Source of the DNA: Sphingomonas lenta
GTDB taxonomy: Bacteria; Pseudomonadota; Alphaproteobacteria; Sphingomonadales; Sphingomonadaceae
Assembly (NCBI RefSeq): GCF_002288825.1
Contig: NZ_NSLI01000002.1
Location: 186,001 to 250,000 of the forward strand
Length of the DNA stretch: 64,000 bases
Reading direction: 5' to 3'
Below the pieces are notes generated by a model. It saw only the letters and a program-made list of their open reading frames with translations. It did not search any database and was not told where the DNA came from. The translations under genes were made by a program, and so were the position numbers. Position 1 is the first letter of the stretch. Every line of letters begins with the position of its first letter. Below are positions 25,681 through 33,500 of this stretch, piece by piece.

Positions 25681-27030
25681 ATGATCAACTCGCTCGGGCT
25701 CCTGAAGCGCCGTCGCTTCCTGCCCCTGTTCACCACCCAGTTCATGGGTGCGTTCAACGACAATCTCTTCAAAACCGCGATGGTTCTGTTCGCGACCTAC
25801 GAGATCTTCAACGACGAGCGGCAGGAAGGCTTCTTCAACGCGCTGGCGGCGGGCATTTTCGTGCTGCCCTTCTTCCTTCTCTCGGCACTGGCGGGCCAGC
25901 TCGCCGACACGACGGACAAGACGCGCATCATCCGTGTCGTGAAGCTCGCGGAAATCGTCATCATGGCCGTGGGCTGCGCGGGGCTGTTCCTGGCGCTGAC
26001 CGGGGCGGTGACCCTGCCGCTCGCGCTGATGCTGCTGGCGGTGGTGGGCTTAGGTATCCACTCCACCTTCTTCGGGCCGATCAAATACGCGATCCTGCCG
26101 CAGCACCTGGACGACGAGGACGTGCTGGGCGGCACGGGGCTGGTCGAGGCGGGTACCTACCTGTCGATCCTGTTCGGCACGATCGTGGCGGGCTTCATCT
26201 ACAAATCGACGCTGCTCGTGGCGGCCGTGACGCTGACGGTGGCCTTTTTCGGCTACCTGATCGCGCGCGAAATCCCGCCCGCGCCGCGGCTGGGTCCGAA
26301 GCTCACGCTCGACTGGAACCCGTTCCGCGCGTCGTGGAACTTGATCTCGGGTACGATGCACGTGCCCAGGCTATTCCTGGCGATCTGCGCCATCTCGTTC
26401 TTCTGGACGATCGGCTCCGTCCTCATCATCGCCTTTCCGCCGCTGGTGAAGAACGTGCTCACCGCCGACGCGTCGGTCGCGAGCCTGGTGCTCGGCATCT
26501 TCTCGATCGGCGTCGCGATCGGGTCGGTGGTGATCAACCTATTGCTCCGCGGCACGATCTCGGCGCGCTACTCGCCCGCGTCGGTGATCGCGATGGGGGC
26601 GACGGTGCTCGTCTTCTGGGCGGTGGTGCGGCTCTGGACGCCAGCGCCCGCGGGCCGGCTCTACGGCGTCGCCGAGTTCGTGGCCCAGGCGCAGGCGGTG
26701 CCCGTGCTGTTCACGCTGCTGATGGTGGCGGTGTTCGGCGGCATGTTCGTGGTACCGCTCTACGCCTACCTCACGACCACCGTGTCCAAGGACCAGACCG
26801 CGCGCACGGTGGCGGCGAACAACGTCGTCAACTCGGGCGCGATGACGTTCGGGTCGGCGGCGGTGGCCGGGATCATGGCGGCGGGCGTCACCGCCAGCCA
26901 GCTCCTGATCGTGGTGGCCGGCATGTGCCTGGTCGCCGCCTGGATCGCCCGCAAGCTACACCTGGCCTGCTCCGCCTACCGCCTAGAAGATGAAGCTGTA
27001 AAAGCAGGTGAAAAAGGCGCCGAAGCTTAA
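25681..27030 (+). CDS. MFS transporter, lysophospholipid carrier (LplT)-like
   Basis: 449 aa from ATG 25681. Twelve hydrophobic segments; the start LLKRRRFLPLFTTQFMGAFNDN is characteristic of the LplT-type transporters that also form the N-terminal part of Aas-like fusions. The loop motif GQLADTTDKTRIIR is the MFS A-motif. A phospholipid-flipping or recycling role is inferred from the family; no acyltransferase gene is adjacent. The last 48 nt overlap a small gene on the other strand. Confidence 0.85.
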   Translation: MINSLGLLKRRRFLPLFTTQFMGAFNDNLFKTAMVLFATYEIFNDERQEGFFNALAAGIFVLPFFLLSALAGQLADTTDKTRIIRVVKLAEIVIMAVGCAGLFLALTGAVTLPLALMLLAVVGLGIHSTFFGPIKYAILPQHLDDEDVLGGTGLVEAGTYLSILFGTIVAGFIYKSTLLVAAVTLTVAFFGYLIAREIPPAPRLGPKLTLDWNPFRASWNLISGTMHVPRLFLAICAISFFWTIGSVLIIAFPPLVKNVLTADASVASLVLGIFSIGVAIGSVVINLLLRGTISARYSPASVIAMGATVLVFWAVVRLWTPAPAGRLYGVAEFVAQAQAVPVLFTLLMVAVFGGMFVVPLYAYLTTTVSKDQTARTVAANNVVNSGAMTFGSAAVAGIMAAGVTASQLLIVVAGMCLVAAWIARKLHLACSAYRLEDEAVKAGEKGAEA

Positions 27031-27150
27031 CGCGAACAGCTTCCAGTCCTGATCGTCGTTCGGCCGCGCGGCCGGCTTGGGCGGGGGCGGGAGCGTGCGC
27101 CGGAAGGGGTGCCGGGCCGCTTCGTTGGTAAGCACTAAACGTCTTGTCAT
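26983..27150 (-). CDS. Small single-pass membrane protein, 55 aa
   Basis: ATG 27150. A basic, Pro-rich N-terminus (RRTLPPPPKPAAR) leads through NDDQDWKLFALS into an aromatic membrane segment (FGAFFTCFYSFIF) at the very C-terminus, a tail-anchored layout. Not recognised. The compact design and the acidic break before the helix look like a real gene, but it overlaps the MFS gene end antisense by 48 nt. Function unknown. Confidence 0.55.
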   Translation of the reverse strand: MTRRLVLTNEAARHPFRRTLPPPPKPAARPNDDQDWKLFALSFGAFFTCFYSFIF

Positions 27151-27271
27151 AGCATGGGCGTTAACGCCTTCTTTACGAATTCGGCCATGCGGAAAGAGGG
27201 TTAAGGCCGAATCGTCCCTCATCGGCACAGGCGCGCGGCCCACGCGTTGAGTGCGCCGAAGGAGACTTACC

Positions 27272-27670
27272 ATGACCGATCAACGGGATGGCGGCGGCCT
27301 CGACCTGCGCGGGCTGGAGGATGCGAACGCGCGGGAGGCGCTGAGCGGCACGGGCGGCTCGGGCGGCGGCGGCACCGCAGGCGGCGCGGGCGCGCCCGAG
27401 GGCGGCGCGCTCGACGGCCCGAACGTGCCCCGCACCGACAGCCTGGCCGCGCGGATCGACAGCGAGATCGCGGCGGAGGCGGGTGCGCTCGGCCCGGCCG
27501 ACGGTGCGCTGGCGGATGCGGCGGGACTATCCTCTGGCGGCGGCGAGCGCACGCCCGGCATGGGCGAGGCGATCGGATCGGGCGCGGGCCGCGGGGAGCC
27601 GGGCGCGGGAAGCCCAAGCGACCGCGGCGAGCTGGGCGGCGGCGACCCGCTGAACACGCCGGGCGGCTGA
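27272..27670 (+). CDS. Gly/Ala-rich hydrophilic protein of unknown function
   Basis: 132 aa from ATG 27272 with AAGGAG 8 nt upstream. No signal peptide or helix-forming hydrophobic stretch. The composition is dominated by Gly, Ala, Asp, Glu; a more ordered middle part reads NVPRTDSLAARIDSEIAAE. Probably intrinsically disordered. The stop directly abuts the start of the SirB1-like gene, so they are co-transcribed. Confidence 0.65.
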   Translation: MTDQRDGGGLDLRGLEDANAREALSGTGGSGGGGTAGGAGAPEGGALDGPNVPRTDSLAARIDSEIAAEAGALGPADGALADAAGLSSGGGERTPGMGEAIGSGAGRGEPGAGSPSDRGELGGGDPLNTPGG

Positions 27671-28480
27671 ATGGAGGACATCGCCGCGCTCGGTTTGCTG
27701 GAGGACGAGTCGATCGAGCTCGACTCCGCCGCGCTTCAGATCGCGCAGCTCGACCATCCGGGCGTATCGCTCGACCCCTATCTCGACCTGCTCGGCACGA
27801 TCACCGACCGGCTGGCGGTCGTGGGCGCGGACGCGACGGCCCCGCGCGACCGCGCCGCCGCGCTCGCGCTGGTCTTCAGCGACGAGTACGGCTTTCGCGG
27901 CGACCGCCAGACGTACGACGACCCGGAGAACGCCGACCTGATCCGCGTCGTGGACCGGCGGCGCGGGCTGCCCGTCAGCTTGGCGATCCTTTACGCGGCG
28001 GCGGCGCGGCGCGTTGGATGGGAAGCTGACGTGCTCAACACGCCCGGCCATGTGCTGCTGCGCGTCGGATCGGACACGGAGCCCGTGCTGGTCGACGCGT
28101 TTAACGGCGGCGGGGTGCTCAGCTCCGAGCAGCTGGCGGCGCTGCTGCGCGGCGTGCTCGGCCCGGAGGTGAGGCCGACAAACGAGCACCTCGCGCCCAT
28201 GACGAACCGCCAGGTGCTCGTCCGTTTGCTCCTCAACCAGGCGACGCGCGCCGAGGCCGGCGGCAAGCCCGGCCGCGCGCTGGAGCTATACCGCCGCATC
28301 ACGGGCTTCGCGCCGTCTGGCGGCCATGGCTGGTGGGAGCGCGCGCGGCTCGAGCTCGTCCACGGCGACGTCGCGGCCGCGCGCTCCAGCTTAAGCGCAA
28401 TGCTGGAGGTCACCCGCGACCCCGCCATGCGCGCGCACATCTTCGCCGCCCTGGACGCGCTCTCGGAGGCGGGAAGTTGA
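27671..28480 (+). CDS. SirB1-like / transglutaminase-fold family protein
   Basis: 269 aa. DRRRGLPVSLAILYAAAARRVG then NTPGHVLLRVG and LVDAFNGGG form the SirB1 transglutaminase-like core; the usual Cys position is Ser (PVSLAI), as in many SirB1 members. The C-terminal third is a TPR-like helical region (GRALELYRRITGFAP). Function is not established. ATG begins directly after the stop of the preceding gene. Confidence 0.85.
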   Translation: MEDIAALGLLEDESIELDSAALQIAQLDHPGVSLDPYLDLLGTITDRLAVVGADATAPRDRAAALALVFSDEYGFRGDRQTYDDPENADLIRVVDRRRGLPVSLAILYAAAARRVGWEADVLNTPGHVLLRVGSDTEPVLVDAFNGGGVLSSEQLAALLRGVLGPEVRPTNEHLAPMTNRQVLVRLLLNQATRAEAGGKPGRALELYRRITGFAPSGGHGWWERARLELVHGDVAAARSSLSAMLEVTRDPAMRAHIFAALDALSEAGS

Positions 28481-28498
28481 ACATCGCTCCAACCCACC

Positions 28499-28603
28499 CG
28501 TCATGCCGGGCTTGACCCGGCATCCACGCGCGTCCGGTTGTTCGAGCACGCCTTTGTAAACAAGGGTGCCGCGCATGGACCCCGGGCCAAGTCCGGGGTG
28601 ACG
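28499..28603. repeat. Palindromic repeat pair C
   Basis: The left arm 28499-28526 folds as ATGCCGGG / CCCGGCAT around CTTGA. The right arm 28575-28603 folds as ACCCCGG / CCGGGGT. The arms differ in sequence but keep self-complementarity and the flanking CGTC/GACG and CCA/TGG borders. Lies between convergent genes. Confidence 0.85.
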
Positions 28604-28629
28604 GCGGAACGGAGGGAGCCTGTGCGCTC

Positions 28630-29688
28630 TCAGCTCGGCAGGTTGAACAGGTCCGCCGCGACCGTCCTCGCGTCGACGTCGATGCGGTCGGGCGCGGGGC
28701 TGTCGTAGATCACCAGGATTTGGCTCCCGCCGTTCCACAGCGCGAGGCCCTCCGGGTGGTCGCACCCGCGTCCGACGGGGATCTCGAACAGCATCTCCGG
28801 CCGGTGCAGCCGGACCTGCTTGGCGTCGCGCGGCGGGTCGTTCGCCCAGCCGCGCCAGCGGTAGAGCGCGCACGGCCCGTCGAGCCCCGTCGTCGGCCCC
28901 GCCAAGATCAGCAGGTCGTCGCCCACCCGCTTCAGGTCGCGCACGCCGAGTCCTTGAAGCGCCATCAGCCGGAACACCGGGTCCTGGGTCACCTTCAGCT
29001 CGCCCGACTTCTTCGCCTTGATCGCGAACTCGATCAGCAGGGCGTGGCCGGCGATCACCGGGCCGCGCATGCCGAGCGCGACGCGGTCGCCGCATACCGC
29101 GATCCCCTCCACGTCCACCCCGCCCTCCTTGGCGGGCAGCTCGGTGAACGGTCCGACGAGCGGGTCGTTCGCCAGCGCCTTGGCGACGGCGTTGCCCTTC
29201 TTGCCCTGGCGCAGCATGCCCGCACGCCGGTCGCCGTCCTGCTTGACGGGCGTCCAGCACCCGTCCTCGCGCACCAGCGGCAATCGCGCGAGCAGGCAGC
29301 GCGCGCGCGTGTCGTTGAGGTCGGCCAGCGCCGCCAGGTCGATGCATTCGCCCTCGGCCTTTTCCGGCTTGGCCCGCGTCCGCGCGTGGCTGCCCAGCAC
29401 CCAGAGCCAGCCCTCGTCGGCGGCCAGCCCCTCCAGGTCGGCTTCCTCCTCCGGATCGGCGAGCGGCAGGAGGTCGGCGAGCTCGAACCGTGCGGGCTCA
29501 CCGCACTCCTGGCCCGCGATCGTCAGCCGATCGATGTCGGCATGCTCGTCGGCGGCTAGGAACACGCTCTCGCCGACGCGCGTGCCCGCCGAGAAGTTGC
29601 TGAGCGCCTTGCGCTTCTTGTCGCCGCCGAACCGGAGCGTCACCCGGCCCACGGGCTTGACCCGCTTCTCCTTCGCCCGCGTAGCCAT
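28630..29688 (-). CDS. DUF3616 domain protein
   Basis: 352 aa, no signal peptide. Sequence blocks such as LSNFSAGTRVGESVFLAADE, DVEGIAVCGDRVALGMRG and DHPEGLALW repeat in a beta-propeller-like way, matching DUF3616. Family members have no assigned function; a cytoplasmic propeller is the best structural guess. It lies 33 nt from the end of the ABC1-kinase gene, which is upstream on the same strand. Confidence 0.8.
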   Translation of the reverse strand: MATRAKEKRVKPVGRVTLRFGGDKKRKALSNFSAGTRVGESVFLAADEHADIDRLTIAGQECGEPARFELADLLPLADPEEEADLEGLAADEGWLWVLGSHARTRAKPEKAEGECIDLAALADLNDTRARCLLARLPLVREDGCWTPVKQDGDRRAGMLRQGKKGNAVAKALANDPLVGPFTELPAKEGGVDVEGIAVCGDRVALGMRGPVIAGHALLIEFAIKAKKSGELKVTQDPVFRLMALQGLGVRDLKRVGDDLLILAGPTTGLDGPCALYRWRGWANDPPRDAKQVRLHRPEMLFEIPVGRGCDHPEGLALWNGGSQILVIYDSPAPDRIDVDARTVAADLFNLPS

Positions 29689-29721
29689 GCGCCCTCCCTG
29701 CCCTGCTGTCGGGCGGAGAGG

Positions 29722-31065
29722 CTATCCGACGGTGCCGGGCGCGTCCACGGCGCGGTGCTTCCCGATCAGGGACTTCACGTCCACCCTGGCCTTGAGCCGC
29801 GCGGCGAGGAGCGCGGTGCCGCTGACCTTGCGCTGCACGAACAAGGCGTCGGCGGGCGGCAGGTGCCAGGTCGCCTTGTCCTGCGCCATCGCCATCGCCT
29901 CGTCGCGGATCACGCCCACGAAGCTGCGATCGCCGAAGTCGAACGGCCCCGGCCGGTTCATCTCCGCGAGCACCGCGCCCAGCATCCGGTCCACCGCCGC
30001 CCGGTGCCGCTCGACGGCCGAGCGGCCGACGAACCCCGCCTCGACCAGCGCCTCGCGCACGCGATCGAGGTCGCCGTCCAACCCCGCCGCGAGCACCGCG
30101 CGATAGCTCCGCGCCGTCTCGGGCGCGACCGGCCGTGCCGCGCCGAAATCGAGCAGCACGATCTGCCCCGTATCGGGCCGCCAGCGGTAGTTGGCGAAAT
30201 TGGGATCGGTCTGCATCAGCCCAAACTCGAACAGCTCGCGCAGCACGAGCGCGATCAGCGACCGCATCGCGTCGTCCCGCACCTCCTGCGGCTGGTCGGC
30301 GAGCGCCTCGACGGGCCTCCCCTCCTCCCAACTCATCGCCAGCACGCGATCCGTCGTGAACTCACGGTCGAGCCGCGGCACGACGAAGTCCGCCTCGCCT
30401 TCGAGCAGCGCGCCATAGCGCGTCATCATCTCGCCCTCGCGGCCGTAATCCGCCTCCTCGCGCAACTGCCGCTTCGCCTCGGCGAGCAGGGGCGCGAGGT
30501 CGAGCCCCTCGGGCAGCAGCCGCGACACGCGCAGCAGCGTCGCGACGTTGTCGACGTCCGCGTCGATGCTCTCGGCGACGCCCGGATACTGCACCTTCAC
30601 CGCCAGCTCGCGCCCGTCATGCGTGTTGGCGCGGTGCACCTGCCCGATTGAGGCGGCGGCGACCGGCCCCGCGCCGAACTTCGCGAAGCGCCGCCGCCAG
30701 TCGCGGCCCCACTCACGCTCGAGCACGCCTTTCAGCTGATCGGGCGGCATATGATGCGCGTTCTCGCGGAGGCGCGCGAGGATGGAGGACAGCTCGGGCG
30801 GCAGCACGTCGCCCGCGTCCATCGAGATCATCTGCCCCAGCTTCATCGCCGCCCCGCGCAGGTGCGACAGCTGGTCGGCGACGCGGCCGATGTTGCCGGG
30901 CGTCAGCAGCAGGTTCGCGACGGTCGGCCGCTCGCCGCCCGCGATCCGCCGCGCGCCCTCCGCCACCATCCCACCCGCGACGCCGCCGGCGAGCCGCCCG
31001 AACGCGCCCAACCGCGACAACCGTCCGCTGGGCACCGCGCGCCCACGCTCATCCGCCATCCACAC
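29722..31065 (-). CDS. ABC1/AarF (UbiB)-family atypical kinase
   Basis: 447 aa. The family KxGQ motif is present in AAMKLGQMIS, with the Ala-rich loop ASIGQVHRA, the kinase Lys in LAVKVQYPGV, QTDPNFANYRW in place of the catalytic loop, and VLLDFGAARP as the metal-binding DFG. UbiB-type proteins assist ubiquinone synthesis or lipid handling. This one lacks the two C-terminal membrane helices of UbiB proper, so it is closer to the soluble AarF/ADCK group. Confidence 0.9.
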   Translation of the reverse strand: MWMADERGRAVPSGRLSRLGAFGRLAGGVAGGMVAEGARRIAGGERPTVANLLLTPGNIGRVADQLSHLRGAAMKLGQMISMDAGDVLPPELSSILARLRENAHHMPPDQLKGVLEREWGRDWRRRFAKFGAGPVAAASIGQVHRANTHDGRELAVKVQYPGVAESIDADVDNVATLLRVSRLLPEGLDLAPLLAEAKRQLREEADYGREGEMMTRYGALLEGEADFVVPRLDREFTTDRVLAMSWEEGRPVEALADQPQEVRDDAMRSLIALVLRELFEFGLMQTDPNFANYRWRPDTGQIVLLDFGAARPVAPETARSYRAVLAAGLDGDLDRVREALVEAGFVGRSAVERHRAAVDRMLGAVLAEMNRPGPFDFGDRSFVGVIRDEAMAMAQDKATWHLPPADALFVQRKVSGTALLAARLKARVDVKSLIGKHRAVDAPGTVG

Positions 31066-31174
31066 GACCCTCGCGACGCGAGCCTAGGCCGAAGCGGCCT
31101 CGGTCAAGCGTCTGACGCGATATGGGCGCTCTACTCCCTGATGGGGAGAGGAGGAGGAAGCCGTCCCTAACCCC

Positions 31175-31828
31175 TCACAACGGGTCGGGGTCGAGGTAGA
31201 GGTAGTTCTCATCGAAATCCGCCATCGACCGCAGCCGCGGCAAGTCGAGCAGCGACACGTAGCGGCTCCTAAACTCCACCAGCCCGGCCTCGCGCAGCTC
31301 CTTCAACGTGCGGTTGAGATGGATGGGCGTGATGCCGAGACACTCCGCCAGCTCGGTCTGCGTGAGCGGGAAGCCGTATCCGTCCGGGTCCGCCATGCCG
31401 ACCAGCCCCAGCCGGACGTGCATCTCGCAGAACAGCGCCGCCGTCCGCTCCGCCGCCCAACGCTTGCCGAGCGAGACTTCCCACTCGCGATGGATCGCCG
31501 CGTCCAGGTTGGTGCCGAACCAGTAGAGGCGGGCGAGGCGCGGGTGCGTCTCCGTCATGCGCTGGATGCGCTCATGGGGCACGAGGCCGATCACGCAGTC
31601 GGTCAGCGTCTGCACATTGTGGTCAAGGCGCTTCAGCGTGAAGCTGTGCATGTCCGCGAAGTCGCCAGGCACGTGGAGCTCGGTCACCTGCCGCTGGCCG
31701 TTCCGCAGATCCTTGTAGCGGCACATCAAACCGTCGAGCAGGAGCGTGCTGGCCTCCAGCCGCTCGCCTTCGCGGATTACGGTTCTGCGCGCCTCGACGG
31801 AGCGCGTGTCCGCGAGGAGGCCGCGCAC
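31175..31828 (-). CDS. Crp/Fnr-family transcriptional regulator
   Basis: 217 aa from GTG 31828, with GAGG 8 nt before it. The cyclic-nucleotide-binding-like beta roll (TVIREGERLEASTLLLDGLM, ELHVPGDFADMHSF) lacks the cAMP-contact Arg-Ser set. The C-terminal HTH is TQTELAECLGITPIHLNRTL. No cysteines for an Fnr iron-sulfur cluster are seen. In-frame coding resemblance continues 21 codons upstream to ATT 31891, which overlaps the DUF6894 stop, so the true start may be there. Target genes unknown. Confidence 0.87.
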   Translation of the reverse strand: MRGLLADTRSVEARRTVIREGERLEASTLLLDGLMCRYKDLRNGQRQVTELHVPGDFADMHSFTLKRLDHNVQTLTDCVIGLVPHERIQRMTETHPRLARLYWFGTNLDAAIHREWEVSLGKRWAAERTAALFCEMHVRLGLVGMADPDGYGFPLTQTELAECLGITPIHLNRTLKELREAGLVEFRSRYVSLLDLPRLRSMADFDENYLYLDPDPL

Positions 31829-31886
31829 TACCTGTTCCTCATCGGCGCTCAGCGCGTGGCGCGCGCGGATGCGGGTCAGGTGGCGC

Positions 31887-32147
31887 TCAATGATGGCGGC
31901 TCTCCTCCGGAAGCCGTACGGAAACGGCCTCGTCGAACCGGACCTGCATCACCACCTCGCCCGTGTCCCGCTTGATCTCGACCCTTCCCCGCAGGTCGAG
32001 CTCGCCACCCTGTACTTCATCGCCGAGCAGCGACCGGATGCTCTCGATCGCGAGGTCGCGGGCCGCCCCCTCGTCGGGAGCGGCCTGCCCTTCCTCGTCC
32101 TTCGTGAGGCCAAGCCCGTTATAGAGGTCGAAATAGAAGCGTGGCAT
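31887..32147 (-). CDS. DUF6894 family small protein
   Basis: 86 aa from ATG 32147 (MPRFYFDLYNG), the usual start of the family. A longer form from ATG 32210 overlaps the mlaA stop as ATGA and cannot be ruled out. Typical features are the aromatic start, DEEGQAAPDEGAARDLAIESIR, and a final beta hairpin with VMQVRFDEAV. Common in sphingomonads and rhizobia; function unknown. Its stop TGA overlaps a possible ATT start of the Crp-like gene. Confidence 0.75.
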   Translation of the reverse strand: MPRFYFDLYNGLGLTKDEEGQAAPDEGAARDLAIESIRSLLGDEVQGGELDLRGRVEIKRDTGEVVMQVRFDEAVSVRLPEESRHH

Positions 32148-32206
32148 GCGTCGGCAAACGCCAAAGCTAACGTAGGTTTCCTTCAGCGTGCGGCCGGTCG
32201 GGCGCG

Positions 32207-33067
32207 TCATTGTGGCGACTCGGGCGTCGGCGGTGGTTCGACGGGGTTTAGCGCAGGCGCGACGGCGTCACTCACCGGGAGCGGCGGGCGCTTGCCCCGC
32301 AGCGCGTCGATCTCGGCCTGTCGGCGCTCCAGGTAGAAGCGGCGCGACGCCGCATAAGGGTCGCTGGTCGCGCGGATACGCTGAAGCTCGTCCTCGAACT
32401 CCGCGCGATTGTCGAGCGTGCTCAGAACCGCGACGGGAATGGTGTAGGCCTGGCCTTGGAGCGGCTGAATCGGACCGATCGGCACGAGCACCTGATCGAC
32501 GACCGTGCCCGCAAAATCGCGCAGCGTGGTCGATCCGACTAGCGGCAGGATGAAATAGGGTCCGGGCTTCACGCCGTAATAGCCCAGCGTATTGGCGAAG
32601 CTGTTCCGCCGGCGCGGCAGGTTGAAGGGCGGCTTCTTGGCTACGTCGACCAGCCCCGCCACGCCGATCGTCGAGTTGATCGCGAACCGCCCCAGCGTCT
32701 CGGCCGCCTTTCCGGGCTTGAGCTGCAGGAGGTAATTGACCGACACGACCGGTTCGCGAAAGTTCGCCAGGAAGTTGCGCAAGCCCTTTCGGATCGGGCG
32801 CGGCAGCCCCTTCTTGTACGCGCGGGCGGCCGGGCCGACGAGCGCCTTGTCGACCGCCTCCGTCGCCGCGAAGGTCTGGGCGTTGATGGGCTCCAACGGG
32901 TCGCCGCGACGGCTCCGGCCCGTGACGACGACCTCCTGACCCGTCGCCTGGCCGGGGGGCGTCGGCGCAGCCTGTTCGGCGGGCGGCGGGCTGGCAGGCG
33001 GCGCGGCATCCTGCGGCGAAGTCGGCGCTTCGGCGGCCGCCGGCGGAGGCGGCGCGTCCTGGCCCAA
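32207..33067 (-). CDS. mlaA: MlaA (VacJ)-family phospholipid-transport protein
   Basis: 286 aa from TTG 33067. After a Pro/Ala-rich region the MlaA core spans about 58-250: DPLEPINAQTFAATE, FLANFREPVVSVNYLLQ, FAINSTIGVAGLVDVA, TLGYYGVKPGPYFILPLVG. MlaA removes phospholipid from the outer leaflet of the outer membrane and passes it to MlaC. The expected lipoprotein signal is missing from this start; in-frame upstream sequence has a hydrophobic stretch (FPIALALIGA) but no ATG, GTG or TTG. A long basic/Pro-rich C-tail follows the core. Confidence 0.87.
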   Translation of the reverse strand: MGQDAPPPPAAAEAPTSPQDAAPPASPPPAEQAAPTPPGQATGQEVVVTGRSRRGDPLEPINAQTFAATEAVDKALVGPAARAYKKGLPRPIRKGLRNFLANFREPVVSVNYLLQLKPGKAAETLGRFAINSTIGVAGLVDVAKKPPFNLPRRRNSFANTLGYYGVKPGPYFILPLVGSTTLRDFAGTVVDQVLVPIGPIQPLQGQAYTIPVAVLSTLDNRAEFEDELQRIRATSDPYAASRRFYLERRQAEIDALRGKRPPLPVSDAVAPALNPVEPPPTPESPQ

Positions 33068-33500
33068 GGCACAATGGAACTCGCCCGGCGCGCCGATCAG
33101 CGCGAGCGCGATAGGGAATGCGGAGGTACCGATCTGCCTTTCCTCTTCGTAACCCCCCTTGGGCCCGCTTAGACCTTCCCGCGGCCGCCGTCACGGAAAT
33201 GTCTCTCGTCCTGGTATGCGCTCCGGTAACCGCATTCGGCCCGCGATCGGGCAGGTCGCCTTGCCCTTTCACGCCGCCTCCGCTATGTGGCGCGCCGTCC
33301 GGCGGGCAGGTGCTCGCGGAGGATGGCGGTGGGCCCGAGCCCTCACGCCCTTTTCGCATTCCATGCGGTCAGCCCCTCCACCAGCACCATCTCGTCAGGA
33401 CGCCGCGCCGGCACGGGGTCGTCGCGGCGTGTTTTTGGCCAAGACCACCGGACACAACCGGTTGGCCGGAAATGATGATTTTGAGGAACTGAACCACTTT
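33068..33500. other. 433-nt intergenic region before rpsA
   Basis: No convincing gene here. The rpsA frame stays open upstream to 33159 but the translation is Arg/Pro-rich noise. The stretch should hold the promoters of the divergent mlaA and rpsA genes; I see no clear boxes. The cmk gene often found before rpsA is absent. Confidence 0.5.

Noticed and set aside
31130..31170. Another copy of the CCCTCTCC-type repeat
   Set aside because: Only a short TCCCTGATGGGGAGAGG remnant without a matching arm nearby.
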